A stretch of 64,000 nt of DNA from Corella eumyota (GCA_963082875.1 OY720097.1:22886501-22950500), one strand, 5' to 3'; positions 15,001 to 28,791 are shown, counted from the stretch's first letter. Notes: generated by a model from the letters alone, not told the origin. Program-made: numbers and translations.

Positions 15001-18000
15001 CTAACATTCAAGATAAAACATTTCGCGAAAATTTTCAGTAAAACAAAATTTGAGGTAATTTTTATTTTGATTTTCATTAGGTCACGTGATATTTTTGGCC
15101 AATGATATTGCATACAAATTTTTGGAAAAAAAATAAAAAATTTTAAATCGAAAAATAAATGTTGTGTTAGAACCGCACAGGTCCAATTACCGTGTTTACA
15201 AAATATTTTTTAAAAATATTAATATTCATAAAAGTTATGAAACTTTTATTAAAAATTTATGAAATCTTAAAACCTAAAATTTTGTATTTTATTACACGCG
15301 CATTGGCCTAACTAACATTCAAGATAAAACATTTCGCGAAAATTTACAGTAAAACAAAAGTTTGAGGTAATTTTTATTTTGGGTTTAATTAGGTCACGTG
15401 ATATTTTTGGCCAATGATATTGCATGCAAATTTTTTGAAAAAAAATAAAATTTTTTAAATCGAAAAATAATTGTTGTGTTAGAACCGCACAAGTCCGATT
15501 GCCGTGTTTACATAATATTTTTCGAAAATATTAATATTCATAAAAGTTATGATACTTTTATTAAAAATTTATGAAATCTCAAAACCTAAAATTTTGTATT
15601 TTATTAGACGCGCATTGGCCTAACTAACATTCAAGATAAAACATTTCGCGAAATTTTTCAGGAAAACAAAAGTTTGAGGTAATTTTTATTTTGGGTTTAA
15701 TTAGGTCACGTGATATTTTTGGCCAATGATATTGCATACAAATTTTTAAAAAAAAATAAAAAATTTTAAATCGAAAAATAAATGTTGTGTTAGAACCGCA
15801 CAGGTCCAATTACCGTGTTTACAAAATATTTTTCAAAAATATTAATATTCATAAAAGTTATGAAACTTTTATTAAAAATTTATGAAATCTTAAAACCTAA
15901 AATTTTGTATTTAATTACACGCGCATTGGCCTAACTAACATTCAAGATAAAACATTTCGCGAAAATTTTCAGTAAAACAAAAGTTTGAGGTAATTTTTAT
16001 TTTGATTTTCATTAGGTCACGTGATATTTTTGGCCAATGATATTGCATACAAATTTTTTGAAAAAAAATAAAAAATTTTAAATCGAAAAATAATTGTTGT
16101 GTTAGAACCGCACAGGTCCAATTACCGTGTTTACAAAATATTTTTCGAAAATATTAATATTCATAAAAGTTATGAAACTTTTATTAAAAAGTTATGAAAT
16201 CTCAAAACTTAAAATTTTGTATTTTATTAGACGCGCATTAGCCTAACTAACATTCAAGATAAAACATTTCGCGAAAATTTTCAGTAAAACAAAATTTGAG
16301 GTAATTTTTATTTTGATTTTCATTAGGTCACGTGATATTTTTGGCCAATGATATTGCATACAAATTTTTGGAAAAAAAATAAAAAATTTTAAATCGAAAA
16401 ATAAATGTTGTGTTAGAACCGCACAGGTCCAATTACCGTGTTTACAAAATATTTTTTAAAAATATTAATATTCATAAAAGTTATGAAACTTTTATTAAAA
16501 ATTTATGAAATCTTAAAACCTAAAATTTTGTATTTTATTACACGCGCATTGGCCTAACTAACATTCAAGATAAAACATTTCGCGAAAATTTACAGTAAAA
16601 CAAAAGTTTGAGGTAATTTTTATTTTGGGTTTAATTAGGTCACGTGATATTTTTGGCCAATGATATTGCATGCAAATTTTTTGAAAAAAAATAAAATTTT
16701 TTAAATCGAAAAATAATTGTTGTGTTAGAACCGCACAAGTCCGATTGCCGTGTTTACATAATATTTTTCGAAAATATTAATATTCATAAAAGTTATGATA
16801 CTTTTATTAAAAATTTATGAAATCTCAAAACCTAAAATTTTGTATTTTATTAGACGCGCATTGGCCTAACTAACATTCAAGATAAAACATTTCGCGAAAT
16901 TTTTAAGGAAAACAAAAGTTTGAGGTAATTTTTATTTTGGGTTTAATTAGGTCACGTGATATTTTTGGCCAATGATATTGCATACAAATTTTTAAAAAAA
17001 AATAAAAAATTTTAAATCGAAAAATAATTGTTGTGTTAGAACCGCACAGGACCAATTACCGTGTTTACAAAATATTTTTCGAAAATATTAATATTCATAA
17101 AAATTATGATACTTTTATTAAAAATTTATGAAATCTGAAAACCTAAAATTTTGTATTTTATTAGACGCGCATTGGCCTAACTAACATTCAAGATAAAACA
17201 TTTCGCAAAAATTTTTAGTAAAACAAAAGTTTGAGGTAATTTTTATTTTGGTTTTCATTAGGTCACGTGATATTTTTGGCCAATGATATTGCATACAAAT
17301 TTTTTGAAAAAAAATAAAAAATTTTAAATCGAAAAATAATTGTTGTGTTAGAACCGCACAGGTCCGATTACCGTGTTTACATAATATTTTTCGAAAATAT
17401 TAATATTCATAAAAGTTATGAAACTTTTATTAAAAATTGACAAAATCTCAAAACCTAAAATTTTATATTTAATTAGACGCGCATTGGCCTAACTAACATT
17501 CAAGATAAAACATTTCGCGAAAATTTTCAGTAAAACAAAAGTTTGAGGTAATTTTTATTTTGGTTTTCATTAGGTCACGTGATATTTTTGGCCAATGATA
17601 TTGCATACAAATTTTTTGAAAAAAAATAAAAAATTTTAAATCGAAAAATAATTGTTGTGTTAGAACCGCACAGGTCCAATTACCGTGTTTACAAAATATT
17701 TTTCAAAAATATTAATATTAATAAAAGTTATGAAACTTTTATTAAAAATTGACAAAATCTTAAAACTTAAAATTTTATATTTAATTAGATGCACATTGGC
17801 CTAACTAACATTCAAGATAAAACATTTCGCGAAAATTTTCAGTAAAACAAAAGTTTGAGGTAATTTTTATTTTGGGTTTAATTAGGTCACGTGATATTTT
17901 TGGCTAATGATATTGCATGCAAATTTTTTGAAAAAAAATAAAAAATTTTAAATCGAAAAATAATTGTTGTGTTAGAACCGCACAAGTCCGATTGCCGTGT

Positions 18001-21000
18001 TTACATAATATTTTTCGAAAATATTAATATTCATAAAAGTTATGATACTTTTATTAAAAATTTATGAAATCTCAAAACCTAAAATTTTGTATTTTATTAG
18101 ACGCGCATTGGCCTAACTAACATTCAAGATAAAACATTTCGCGAAAATTTTCAGTAAAACAAAAGTTTGAGGTAATTTTTATTTTGATTTTCATTAGGTC
18201 ACGTGATATTTTTGGCCAATGATATTGCATACAAATTTTTAAAAAAAAATAAAAAATTTTAAATCGAAAAATAATTGTTGTGTTAGAACCGCACAGGTCC
18301 GATTACCGTGTTGACAAAATATTTTTCAAAAATATTAATATTCATAAAAGTTATGAAACTTTTATTAAAAATTGACAAAATCTCAAAACCTAAAATTTTA
18401 TATTTAATTAGACGCGCATTGGCCTAACTAACATTCAAGATAAAACATTTCGCGAAAATTTTCAGTAAAACAAAAGTTTGAGGTAATTTTTATTTTGGTT
18501 TTAATTAGGTCACGTGATATTTTTGGCCAATGATATTGCATACAAATTTAAAAAAATAAATAAAAAATTTTAAATCGAAAAATAATTGTTGTGTTAGAAC
18601 CGCACAGGACCAATTACCGTGTTTACAAAATATTTTTCGAAAATATTAATATTCATAAAAGTTATGAAACTTTTATTAAAAATTTATGAAATCTCAAAAC
18701 CTAAAATTTTGTATTTTATTAGACGCGCATTGGCCTAACTAACATTCAAGATAAAACATTTCGCGAAAATTTTCAGTAAAACAAAAGTTTGAGGTAATTT
18801 TTATTTTGGTTTTTATTAGGTCACGTGATATTTTTGGCCAATGATATTGCATACAAATTTTAAAAAATAATAAATCGAAAAATAATTGTTGTGTTAGAAC
18901 CGCACAAGTCCGATTGCCGTGTTTACATAATATTTTTCGAAAATATTAATATTCATAAAAGTTATGATACTTTTATTAAAAATTTATGAAATCTCAAAAC
19001 CTAAAATTTTGTATTTTATTAGACGCGCATTGGCCTAACTAACATTCAAGATAAAACATTTCGCGAAATTTTTCCGGAAAACAAAAGTTTGAGGTAATTT
19101 TTATTTTGGGTTTAATTAGGTCACGTGATATTTTTGGTCAATAATATTGCATACAAATTTTATTAAAAAAAAATAAAAAATTTTAAATCGAAAAATAATT
19201 GTTGTGTTAGAACCGCACAGGTCCAATTATCGTGTTTACAAAATATTTTTCAAAAATATTAATATTCATAAAAGTTATGAAACTTTTATTAAAAATTGAC
19301 AAAATCTCAAAACTTAAAATTTTATATTTAATTAGACGCGCATTGGCCTAACTAACATTCAAAATAAAACATTTCGCAAAAATTTTCAGTAAAACAAAAG
19401 TTTGAGGTAATTTTTATTTTGGTTTTAATTAGGTCACGTGATATTTTTGGCCAATGATATTGCATACAAATTTAAAAAAATAAATAAAAAATTTTAAATC
19501 GAAAAATAATTGTTGTGTTAGAACCGCACAGGACCAATTACCGTGTTTACAAAATATTTTTCGAAAATATTAATATTCATAAAAGTTATGAAACTTTTAT
19601 TAAAAATTTATGAAATCTCAAAACCTAAAATTTTGTATTTAATTACACGCGCATTGGCCTAACTAACATTCAAGATAAAACATTTCGCGAAAATTTTCAG
19701 TAAAACAAAAGTTTGAGGTAATTTTTATTTTGATTTTCATTAGGTCACGTGATATTTTTGGCCAATGATATTGCATACAAATTTTTTGAAAAAAAATAAA
19801 AAATTTTAAATCGAAAAATAATTGTTGTGTTAGAACCGCACAGGTCCAATTACCGTGTTTACAAAATATTTTTCGAAAATATTAATATTCATAAAAGTTA
19901 TGAAACTTTTATTAAAAAGTTATGAAATCTCAAAACTTAAAGTTTTGTATTTTATTAGACGCGCATTAGCCTAACTAACATTCAAGATAAAACATTTCGC
20001 GAAAATTTTCAGTAAAACAAAAGTTTGAGGTAATTTTTATTTTGATTTTCATTAGGTCACGTGATATTTTTGGCCAATGATATTGCATACAAATTTTTTG
20101 AAAAAAAATAAAAAATTTTAAATCAAAAAATAAATGTTGTGTTAGAACCGCACAGGTCCAATTACCGTGTTTACGAAATATTTTTTAAAAATATTAATAT
20201 TCATAAAAGTTATGAAACTTTTATTAAAAATTTATGAAATCTTAAAACCTAAAATTTTGTATTTTATTACACGCGCATTGGCCTAACTAACATTCAAGAT
20301 AAAACATTTGCGAAAATTTACAGTAAAACAAAAGTTTGAGGTAATTTTTATTTTGGGTTTCATTAGGTCACGTGATATTTTTGGCCAATGATATTGCATG
20401 CAAATTTTTTGAAAAAAAATAAAAATTTTTAAATCGAAAAATAATTGTTGTGTTAGAACCGCACAAGTCCGATTGCCGTGTTTACATAATATTTTTCGAA
20501 AATATTAATATTCATAAAAGTTATGATACTTTTATTAAAAATTTATGAAATCTCAAAACCTAAAATTTTGTATTTTATTAGACGCGCATTGGCCTAACTA
20601 ACATTCAAGATAAAACATTTCGCGAAATTTTTCAGGAAAACAAAAGTTTGAGGTAATTTTTATTTTGGGTTTAATTAGGTCACGTGATATTTTTGGCCAA
20701 TGATATTGCATACAAATTTTTAAAAAAAAATAAAAAATTTTAAATCGAAAAATAATTGTTGTGTTAGAACCGCACAGGACCAATTACCGTGTTTACAAAA
20801 TATTTTTCGAAAATATTAATATTCATAAAAATTATGATACTTTTATTAAAAATTTATGAAATCTCAAAACCTAAAATTTTGTATTTTATTAGACGCGCAT
20901 TGGCCTAACTAACATTCAAGATAAAACATTTCGCAAAAATTTTTAGTAAAACAAAAATTTGAGGTAATTTTTATTTTGGTTTTCATTAGGTCACGTGATA

Positions 21001-21325
21001 TTTTTGGCCAATGATATTGCATACAAATTTTTTGAAAAAAAATAAAAAATTTTAAATCGAAAAATAATTGTTGTGTTAGAACCGCACAGGTCCGATTACC
21101 GTGTTTACATAATATTTTTCAAAAATATTAATATTCATAAAAGTTATGATACTTTTATTAAAAATTTATGAAATCTCAAAACCTAAAATTTTGTATTTAA
21201 TTAGACGCGCATTGGCCTAACTAACATTCAAGATAAAACATTTTGCGAAATTTTCAGGAAAACAAAAGTTTGAGGTAATTTTTATTTTGGGTTTAATTAG
21301 GTCACGTGATATTTTTGTCCAATAA
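1..21325 (+). repeat. Satellite array of ~310-bp monomers, head to tail
   Basis: About 68 monomers follow one another with a spacing of 307-313 bp, measured between successive TCACGTGAT motifs (for example 4021, 4332, 4639, 4946, 5259, 5570, 5881). Monomers are AT-rich and share the landmarks GTTAGAACCGCACAGG, CCGTGTTTAC, CGCGCATTGGCCTAAC and TTTCGCGAAA. Two main subtypes differ near the middle: one reads AAATTTATGAAATC and the other AAATTGACAAAATC. Further subtypes carry a CCGGAAAAC variant (near 3655, 4895, 9563, 10497, 12673, 19073) or different A-rich spacers. Blocks of several monomers recur, so there is higher-order structure. The recurring 61-residue open frame on the reverse strand is a by-product of the repeat. 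No gene or RNA is visible in the array. A pericentromeric or heterochromatic location is possible but not shown. Confidence 0.97.
14536..17027 (+). repeat. Four-monomer block duplicated in tandem within the satellite
   Basis: The block 14,536-15,781 is followed directly by a near-identical block at about 15,782-17,027, offset 1,246 bp, or four monomers. Both blocks share private variants in the same order: ATAAATGTTGTG at the start, a 2-bp deletion giving ACAAAATTTGAGG (about 15,045 and 16,290), and a T-rich spacer variant (about 15,450 and 16,697). The next segment, from about 17,028, then matches the segment from about 8,452, including the private CTGAAAACC variant (8552 and 17,135). This is recent multi-monomer amplification. 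Confidence 0.85.
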
Positions 21326-22015
21326 TTGTAAACACGGTAATTGGACCTGTGTGGTTCTAACACAACAATTATTTTTCGATTTAAAATTTTTTATTTTTTT
21401 TCAAAAAATTTGTATGCAATATCATTGGCCAAAAATATCACGTGACCTAATTAAACCCAAAATAAAAATTACTTCAAACTTTTGTTTTACTGAAAATTTT
21501 TGCGAAATGTTTTATTTTGAATGTTATTTAGGCCAATGTGCGTCTAATAAAATACAAAATTTTAGGTTTTGAGATTTCATAAATTTTTATTAAAAGTTTC
21601 ATAACTTTTATGAATATTAATATTTTCAAAAAATATTTTGTAAACACGGTAATTGGACCTGTGCGGTTCTAACACAACAATTATTTTTCGATTTAAAATT
21701 TTTTATTTTTTTTCAAAAAATTTGTATGCAATATCATTGGCCAAAAATATTACGTGACCTAATTAAACCCAAAATAAAAATTACCTCAAACTTTTGTTTT
21801 ACTGAAAATTTTCGCGAAATGTTTTATCTTGAATGTTAGTTAGGCCAATGCGCGTCTAATAAAATACAAAATTTTAGGTTTTGAGATTTCATAAATTTTT
21901 AATAAAAATTTCATAACTTTTATAAATATTAGTATTTTCGAAAAATGTTTTGTAAACACGGTAATTGGACCTGTGCGGTTCTAACACAACAATTATTTTT
22001 CGATTTAAAATTTTT
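21326..22015 (-). repeat. Inverted satellite monomers after an orientation flip
   Basis: At about 21,325 the forward array stops inside a monomer, just after a variant of TTTTGGCCAAT. It is joined to GTAAACACGGTAATTGGACC, the reverse complement of another part of the same monomer. Two inverted monomers follow, with a third truncated at about 22,015. They are somewhat more diverged than the forward core, and one has lost the CACGTG motif (near 21,752). Confidence 0.93.
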
Positions 22016-22405
22016 AAATGTTATTTTAAGTTTTGAAATTTCGTACATTTTTAGAAAAAGTATCATAACTTATATGAATATTAATTTTTTTTATAAATAT
22101 TTTGTAAACATATTATTAAGACTTGTGCAGTTCTGATAAAACAAATATTTTTCAGTTTAAAATTTTTTAATTTTTTTTTTAAATTTGTATGTACAATATT
22201 ATTGGTCGAAAAAAGTCACGTGATTTATTAATACCCGAAATATAAATTAGCTCAAATTTTTATTCTACTGAATATTTTCGCGAAATGTTTTATCTTGAAT
22301 GTTAATTAGCACAGTGCGCGTCTGATAAAATATGTTATTTTAAGTTTTGAAATTTCATACATTTTTAGAAAAAGTATCATAACTTATATGAATATTATTT
22401 TTTTT
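22016..22405 (-). repeat. Decayed edge monomer of the satellite
   Basis: This stretch still aligns by eye to the inverted monomer: GTAAACATATTATTAAGAC, a GTGCAGTTCTGA relic, AAGTCACGTGAT, TTTCGCGAAATG and CGCGTCTGATAAAAT. It has many substitutions and a duplicated segment at both ends (about 22,020-22,085 and 22,335-22,395). Older, unhomogenised copies at an array margin are typical of satellites. Confidence 0.8.
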
Positions 22406-23139
22406 AAGAAAGCAAGCGTGAATTGGTGACGTCACGAATTTTCGAGCAAACTTTATATAGCTTTTAAATCATTATTGCGGTATTTTTTGCAAATATTTAA
22501 TAGTTTCTACAAATTTTTGTTAAATTAAGCTTTTATATTATTATTTACTTTAAATATGTGGTGATTTTATTATTTCCTAAAAATCAAAATATAGAAGATA
22601 ATCAAAAAATTAAGCTTATACGGCTCATTAAACATAATACCTCCATTTAAATTTTAAAATTATTCATTTACAAAACTACAATAAAATCCCAATTAAAACA
22701 TAATTTATATCAATACATTAATATCCACCTTTTTAATACACCTGTCTACAAATACTGCAGTTAATTACTTTTAAATGATTCTTGTTTTCTTGTATTTATA
22801 AAATTTGTGCTTCAACTATTGTCTCATTTTTCGAAACGTAATGCAGCTAGTATAAGCTGTTCTTTAACACCTTATCTTTAGTTAGAAACGTTATGTAAAA
22901 ACGCATTTTCTTACCAAATTGATCATTTGGCTTGCCCGTACTTTGTGAAAATATTTAAAAGTGCTTTAATTTAAAAAGTAATTATCATTGTATTGTTTAT
23001 TGTGTAAATAACTTATTTTAACATGTACCGTTTTTTATTGAATATAACATTAAAGTAATAATTATACTTAATAAAAACTTGGCCTTTATCGTAAAAAAAT
23101 AATCTTTATTATATGGCAAACTCTAAACCTTAAATATTT

Positions 23140-23390
23140 GTTATGGTATATGACAGAGTATTATTTATTTCTCATGGTAGATGACAAGTACTATTTATTT
23201 TTTATGGTAAATGACAATAAAGTATTAATTATTTTTTATGGTAGATGACACGATATTAACTATTTATTAAAGTAGACCGCAATTTTAGATATTGTTGCAG
23301 TAGATGACAAAGTATTAATTATTTTTATAGTAAATGACGAAGTATAAATTGTTTATTATAGTAATTTACAAAATCTAAATTATTTTTTAC
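23140..23390. repeat. Degenerate minisatellite, ~45-60-bp unit
   Basis: About five imperfect units share the core TGGTAGATGACA followed by AGTATTAATTATTT, with variable spacing. Divergence is high, so the array is old. Confidence 0.65.
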
Positions 23391-24565
23391 GAAATTGGTA
23401 TTTAGGATAATAGTGACAAAATTTGGTTTTTAAAAGTTGAGTTGATGGCCTAAAGTTGAATAAACATCAAAAAACATTGTTTCTTATGTTTATTTACCAG
23501 CACAAACACTAAAAGCAAAACACAATAAAAATACAAATAAGGTGAGTAGAAAAATATAAAATAAAAAAAATATTTTAAGATGCATTAATCTAATAAGGAC
23601 TAATAATTTGTAAGTTAAAAAAATTAAAAAATAAGGCATTGTGCAATAAAAGAATGATAAAATTGCGTAAGGTTAAACAAATGAAAAAAGAATTATTAAA
23701 AAAAAAGGCAATGCACAAGAATTAACATAATGCACGAGTAACGAGATAAATTACAATTAAGAGTATGAGTACAATTGGGTAAAGCATTAAAAATTACAAG
23801 ATATAAACGGCAGGTAAAAATGAACATTAGAAGTATACATACATAAATAGAAATAAATACACACACAAATTTCAAGACTTTTTTGATTTTAAATGTAGAA
23901 AATTATTGCAAAACAGTAAATAGCATATAGTATGCAAAAAATGTCAAGTATTAGTTGTACAAACTGGGTTTTACAGTTTAAAACTTGTGCATAGTAATTG
24001 TCTTTAATAGTTGATACTGTTTATATTAAACAGTACATTAGATAACCTTTTGAAAAGTTCGATTACTCGGCAAAAAATGTTGGTGACCTCCGCAAATATG
24101 GTTAAGTAAGTTGCCCATCTCTTTTCCTGTAATAAAATAAAGATTAAAAATTTGTTTACAAAAATTTAAACAATGTGCTTATGATTACTTGATTGTGATA
24201 ATGTTGTTTACTGTAATTTATCAATAAAGTTAAATGTTTTGTGTTGGTTGGTAAAACAAAGTTAAAGAATAGAAAAATGGTTATATACAAACTCTTTTGC
24301 TTGACAACCAGAATCTAAAAATAAAGAACAAAGTTAGTATTTGTTTATGATAATGCGTAAAAAATGCGGAAAAAAAATGTTAGATCGAATTTTCTTGTAA
24401 CAGGAACTCTAAAAATAAAGAACAAATTAAAATTGGCCAAAAACAAATCGACGAGCTCTTCGTACATATTCAACCAGAATCTAAAAATAAAGAACAGAAT
24501 GTTAATATTTGTTTGTGGTAATCTAACCTGAAAAAAAACTGTAAAAATGGTTAATTTGGTTAGTG

Positions 24566-24905
24566 ATGCGCCCCTGTAAAAAAAATTAGTAGATTTTAAA
24601 GGCCCCTGTGTAAAATATAAAAATTTAGTTATTAGTAGATTTTAAAGGCTCCTGTGTAAAATATAATAATTTGGTTAGAAATGCGCCCCTGTAAAAAAAT
24701 TAGTAGATTTTAAAGGCCCCTGTGTAAAATATAAAAATTTGGTTAGTAATGCCCCTGTAAAAAAAAATTAGTAGATTTTAAAGGCCCCTGTGTAAAATAT
24801 AAAAATTTGGTTAGTAATGCCCCTGTAAAAAAAAATTAGTAAATTTTGAAGGCCCCTGTGTAAAATATAATAATTTGGTTAGTAATACGCCCCTGTAAAA
24901 AATTA
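24566..24905. repeat. Minisatellite, ~57-70-bp unit
   Basis: About five to six copies alternate GCGCCCCTGTAAAA, TTAGTAGATTTTAAAGGC, CCCCTGTGTAAAATATAA and TTTGGTTAGTAATG. CCCCTGTAAA starts near 24571, 24686, 24751, 24820 and 24889. Each unit holds two related CCCCTGT half-motifs, which suggests an older short duplication inside the unit. Confidence 0.85.
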
Positions 24906-25194
24906 GAAATGGACAATTTTAATGGCTGCTGTGGTAGAAGATAAGTTAATTTGACAGAGCTTTGAAAGCAGAAGAAAATAAGATTAGCCTGTAAAAAATA
25001 AGAGAGTAGAAAACGGAAATATTTTAAAGTTGTTTTAAGTCTTAACTCTATTGCTGCTATGTTATTTTGGGTTCCAACCCACGAAAGTGAATTTTATTTT
25101 AGTTTGGATTTCCATCCACTAAATTATATATTGCTTTATATCGGGCTTCGCCCACAAAGTTAAATTAGTTATGTTGGGTTCCAACCCACCCACA

Positions 25195-25510
25195 CACTTA
25201 AGTTAAGTACATAAATCTTACATAAGGCAAATAAAACACAGTAAATTGCATAAAATACACTTAGCTTACACACATTTAGGCCTAGTTTTCTATTTTGCAC
25301 TTAAAAACTACCGCGCTTTATTAAGATTTTTTAACCAGTCATAAAATAGAAAGAATAAGCACGTGATTCTATACTACTATACAGTCTCCAACTATCTTAA
25401 GGTTTGCATAAATATAACATAGGGCGAAAAAAATACAGTAAATTGCATAAAATACACACATAAATAATATAAATAACCCACACTTAGGCCTAGTTCTTTA
25501 AAAAAACCTA
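25195..25510. repeat. Diverged tandem duplication, ~195-bp offset
   Basis: Two segments, about 25,205-25,300 and 25,398-25,495, share AGTAAATTGCATAAAATACAC and TTAGGCCTAGTT in the same order. A motif ACCAGTCAnAAAATA followed by CACGTGA recurs at about 25,335, 25,655 and 25,745, so parts of a longer unit continue to the right. Confidence 0.6.
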
Positions 25511-27187
25511 TTCTATATTGAATATATATTTGCGCTAAAACATCTAAAAACCCATTAAACAGTCCCGTTTAATATAATTATGAACACACAGAAACCTAAA
25601 CACACTTGGGACTGTGTCAACTATCAACATTTATTGCGCAAAATTATGAGTTTTTAACCAGTCACAAAATAAAAAAAAAAGTAGACACGTGAAAAAACTT
25701 TTAACCCGTTAAATTTTTAAGCGCTTGATTATGAGTTGATTATTATTCACAAATAAAAAGAAAATAGTCACGTGAAAACCTACAGACCCTACAGACCTGA
25801 TCTTATTATTAAATATAATATTAAAGGTCCTGAGTTTTTTTTGAGTTTGTCAGGTTGAATGAAGTGAGGTCCTGAGACTTTTTTTGAGTTCAAAAATAAT
25901 CTAATTCATTCCGAAGTTGTCTTCGGGTCCCGAGTTTTTTTAACTTAACTTCTCCTTTGCCAGTTGCAAAGGAGACTTATAATGATTCCTTCCATTTTCC
26001 ATTCCTCCAATTTCTGCCATTATCTTTTTCCTCCAATTATATAATCCAATAATAATCCAAATATAATCCACTTTTTCTATATAGAAAATATTGTTTAGAA
26101 AAAAGGTAGAAGACACTAAACCCTACTTTAATTAAACAAATGATTTTTACGAATGGCTAATACAGAAATATAAAATACATTAATTTGTGCCAAATTTTTT
26201 AATTTATGTCATTTTTATAAATTATTTGTGCCAATGATAATTATGCCGATTTAAAATTTAGAATGCCAGATATTTTAAATTATGCCAAATATATAGTTAA
26301 CTTATGGTTTAAATACCTCCGTTAACTACTTTGTGAAAGTACCTGCGCATCAACACAGGTTTAATAAGGTTCATAAATTTTTAATTATAATAAAATAAAA
26401 ATTTAAATAGTTTGATTGTTTCTATTTTTAATATTTTTAATCATTTTACTTTTTCAAAAATGTCTTAAAACTAAAAAAAAAGATTTTTCACTTTAAATAA
26501 AGTTAACTAACCTGAAACAGTTTGAAATAACTTGGTCGCAAAATGTCACACCAGAGCAAGTTCAACTTCATAACTTTCTAAAATAAAAATTTTATTTTAA
26601 AATTTATATATTGTACCAACTGTTGCACTAATAAAAACTATATTAATTTAGGTTTGTTACATAAATATTAAGGAGATTTTTATCATAAATTAAAAAATAT
26701 TTATTTAAAATTTGCTTATAATATGCCACACTTAATACTATGAACAATAAACTTTAAAAACTAAATTAAAAAGGACTAAAAAAAACGTCAACTCACCTTA
26801 GAAGTTCATCCAGAATAACTAGAATTCCGATTTCAATTCAAATTTGCCACGAAGCACTACGCCACAGTCACGTGAGGTGACGTGTGTGCTTGCACGATGC
26901 GCTTACACTGCAAAGCGTTACCCAAACTGTCAATCAAAATATATCTGCTTAAATCTTTTAAACAAAATATTAAAATGTTAATATAACAACATTAACTAAT
27001 AACTTGATATAATATCTCAATCTTTATTTACTTTTTAATTAATATTTGTAACAATTAACATCTTTAATTATGACATAACAACCACGACGTGCGTTAACAA
27101 TGCGCATTATTTCGCAACATTCGATAAAGAAATTTCTTATCATGATGCAACAACCCGGGATCTCGTGTTAAAGGATTTCTCGGGGCG

Positions 27188-27206
27188 GCGCTTCTCAGAG
27201 AAGCGC
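27188..27206. other. Short GC-rich hairpin
   Basis: GCGCTTCT and AGAAGCGC are separated by three bases. This perfect 8-bp stem is in an otherwise AT-rich spacer, inside a relatively GC-rich patch that also holds CCCGGG (about 27,154). It could be a protein-binding palindrome or chance. Confidence 0.45.
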
Positions 27207-28046
27207 ACTAATTATGACGTAACATTCCTCGCGCCTCGCTTAATGGAAAATTTTAAAGTTCCTATGCTTTACAACAGACCTAGTTTTATAATAGTAAATT
27301 ATATTATTCATTCGTATTTTTGTTTAATTAAAAAAATGTAGTTTTGTGGTTGTTAATTACTTATTAAAATCACCAAAATTAAAATTATTTTGTCAACATA
27401 TGACGTCACAAATCTAGTTTTGTCGAAAAATTTTAACAGCAATAGAAAAAACTAAACAACAAAAACTAAACAACTTTTAGAAAGGCACGACCGTTTTTAA
27501 TGGTAACCTGTCAAACGGGCAAAAATGGCCGTTTATAAACACTGTGTTGGTACTTTAGCATAACTTTTTAACCGATTACACAAAAACCACAAGAAAACAA
27601 CGTCTTATTTAATACATATTGTTGATAACCAATACATTTGTTTTTACTTCTACCGTCCTAAGTTTTTGAAAAATCGTACAATTTTTGGTAATTTTTTTTA
27701 TATGTAAGTGAGCACATTAGCACTTTCTGGTTGTAGGACATTAACATTATTTATACAAGTTACTTTGTTTTATTGTATTATTACATATCACATAGTTTTA
27801 ATAGAAAGGCAATCAATTGCACGTATACATAATAGTTATAATATTAACAATTTATAATCATAAACAAATTATCAAGACACAATAATTATCAGTGTAATTT
27901 TAAAGTCTAATTATTTACATTAACTTTACACAATAATCAATATTAAAAAATCTTCACTAAAAGGCTTTTAGCATTTGTTAAAAATTTAATCCAAAAATGC
28001 CAGAAATTATTGCATAATATTTAACATAAATATGCTTTCAAACAAC

Positions 28047-28145
28047 ACTTAAGGACGCTACAGCGCGAAAGCAGTAGGGATTAAACCCAGGACTTCATGT
28101 AGTGAAATCAAGTGTTGAATCACTTTACTGTGCTGCTGGTTAGGT
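28047..28145 (-). mobile_element. tRNA-derived SINE, 5' fragment
   Basis: On the reverse strand a box A/B tRNA-like head is seen (GGGATTAAACCC is the box B region on the plus strand), followed by the family motif containing TGTAGCG (plus: CGCTACAGCG). It is truncated and diverged, and lies downstream of PSMC2. Confidence 0.6.
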
Positions 28146-28791
28146 TGATTCTACTGTTCACAAATGTTATTTTTGTATAATGGTGCTATTGTCAATTTAA
28201 ACTAAATATACTTACACACAGTTATAATCAGCAAAATTAAGAACAAATCGCAGCTTAATACTAAGTTAAAGTAACAAAACTTTAGTTGTGTTAGGGTATA
28301 AGCGCACTACCTCTTTCTTTACATTTTAAGATAAAGAAACAAGAAATTTCTTTTATGGTGAATTTTAAATCAAAAATTTTTAGTAAAGTTTTGCAAGCGA
28401 AAATATAAACTTAACACCTTTTATCAAGAGTTTGTACATCCTTTTACATTTTCGAGCTACCAGAGTACGTATATTACACCTAATAGTTCATAAGTTTGTT
28501 TTCTAATTATCTATGTTTAATGCTTTAACATTTTTATCTCAACTTTCATAGATTTAACAAATACATAACAAACTTGGTGTATTGTAAATACCAAAGACAT
28601 TTAAATAACGGGTACGGAAATATTTTTAAATTACCAAGCAAGTAAAAATAATTCTTTTTCACTATTTAAACGAAAACGACTTTAAAATTTGGTTCATGTT
28701 GTAGAAATCACATTTACTTTATTTAGAAATTTTAAAGGACATACTGTGTCCCAAAATCAAAAAAAACTTGAGGATATAAATGAACTTTACT

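Noticed and set aside
21306-21572. 88-residue plus-strand open frame at the satellite flip
   Set aside because: The same satellite frame read from the inverted monomers; created by the junction.
1-22405. CRISPR-like array
   Set aside because: Period of ~310 bp with no distinct spacers, in animal DNA.
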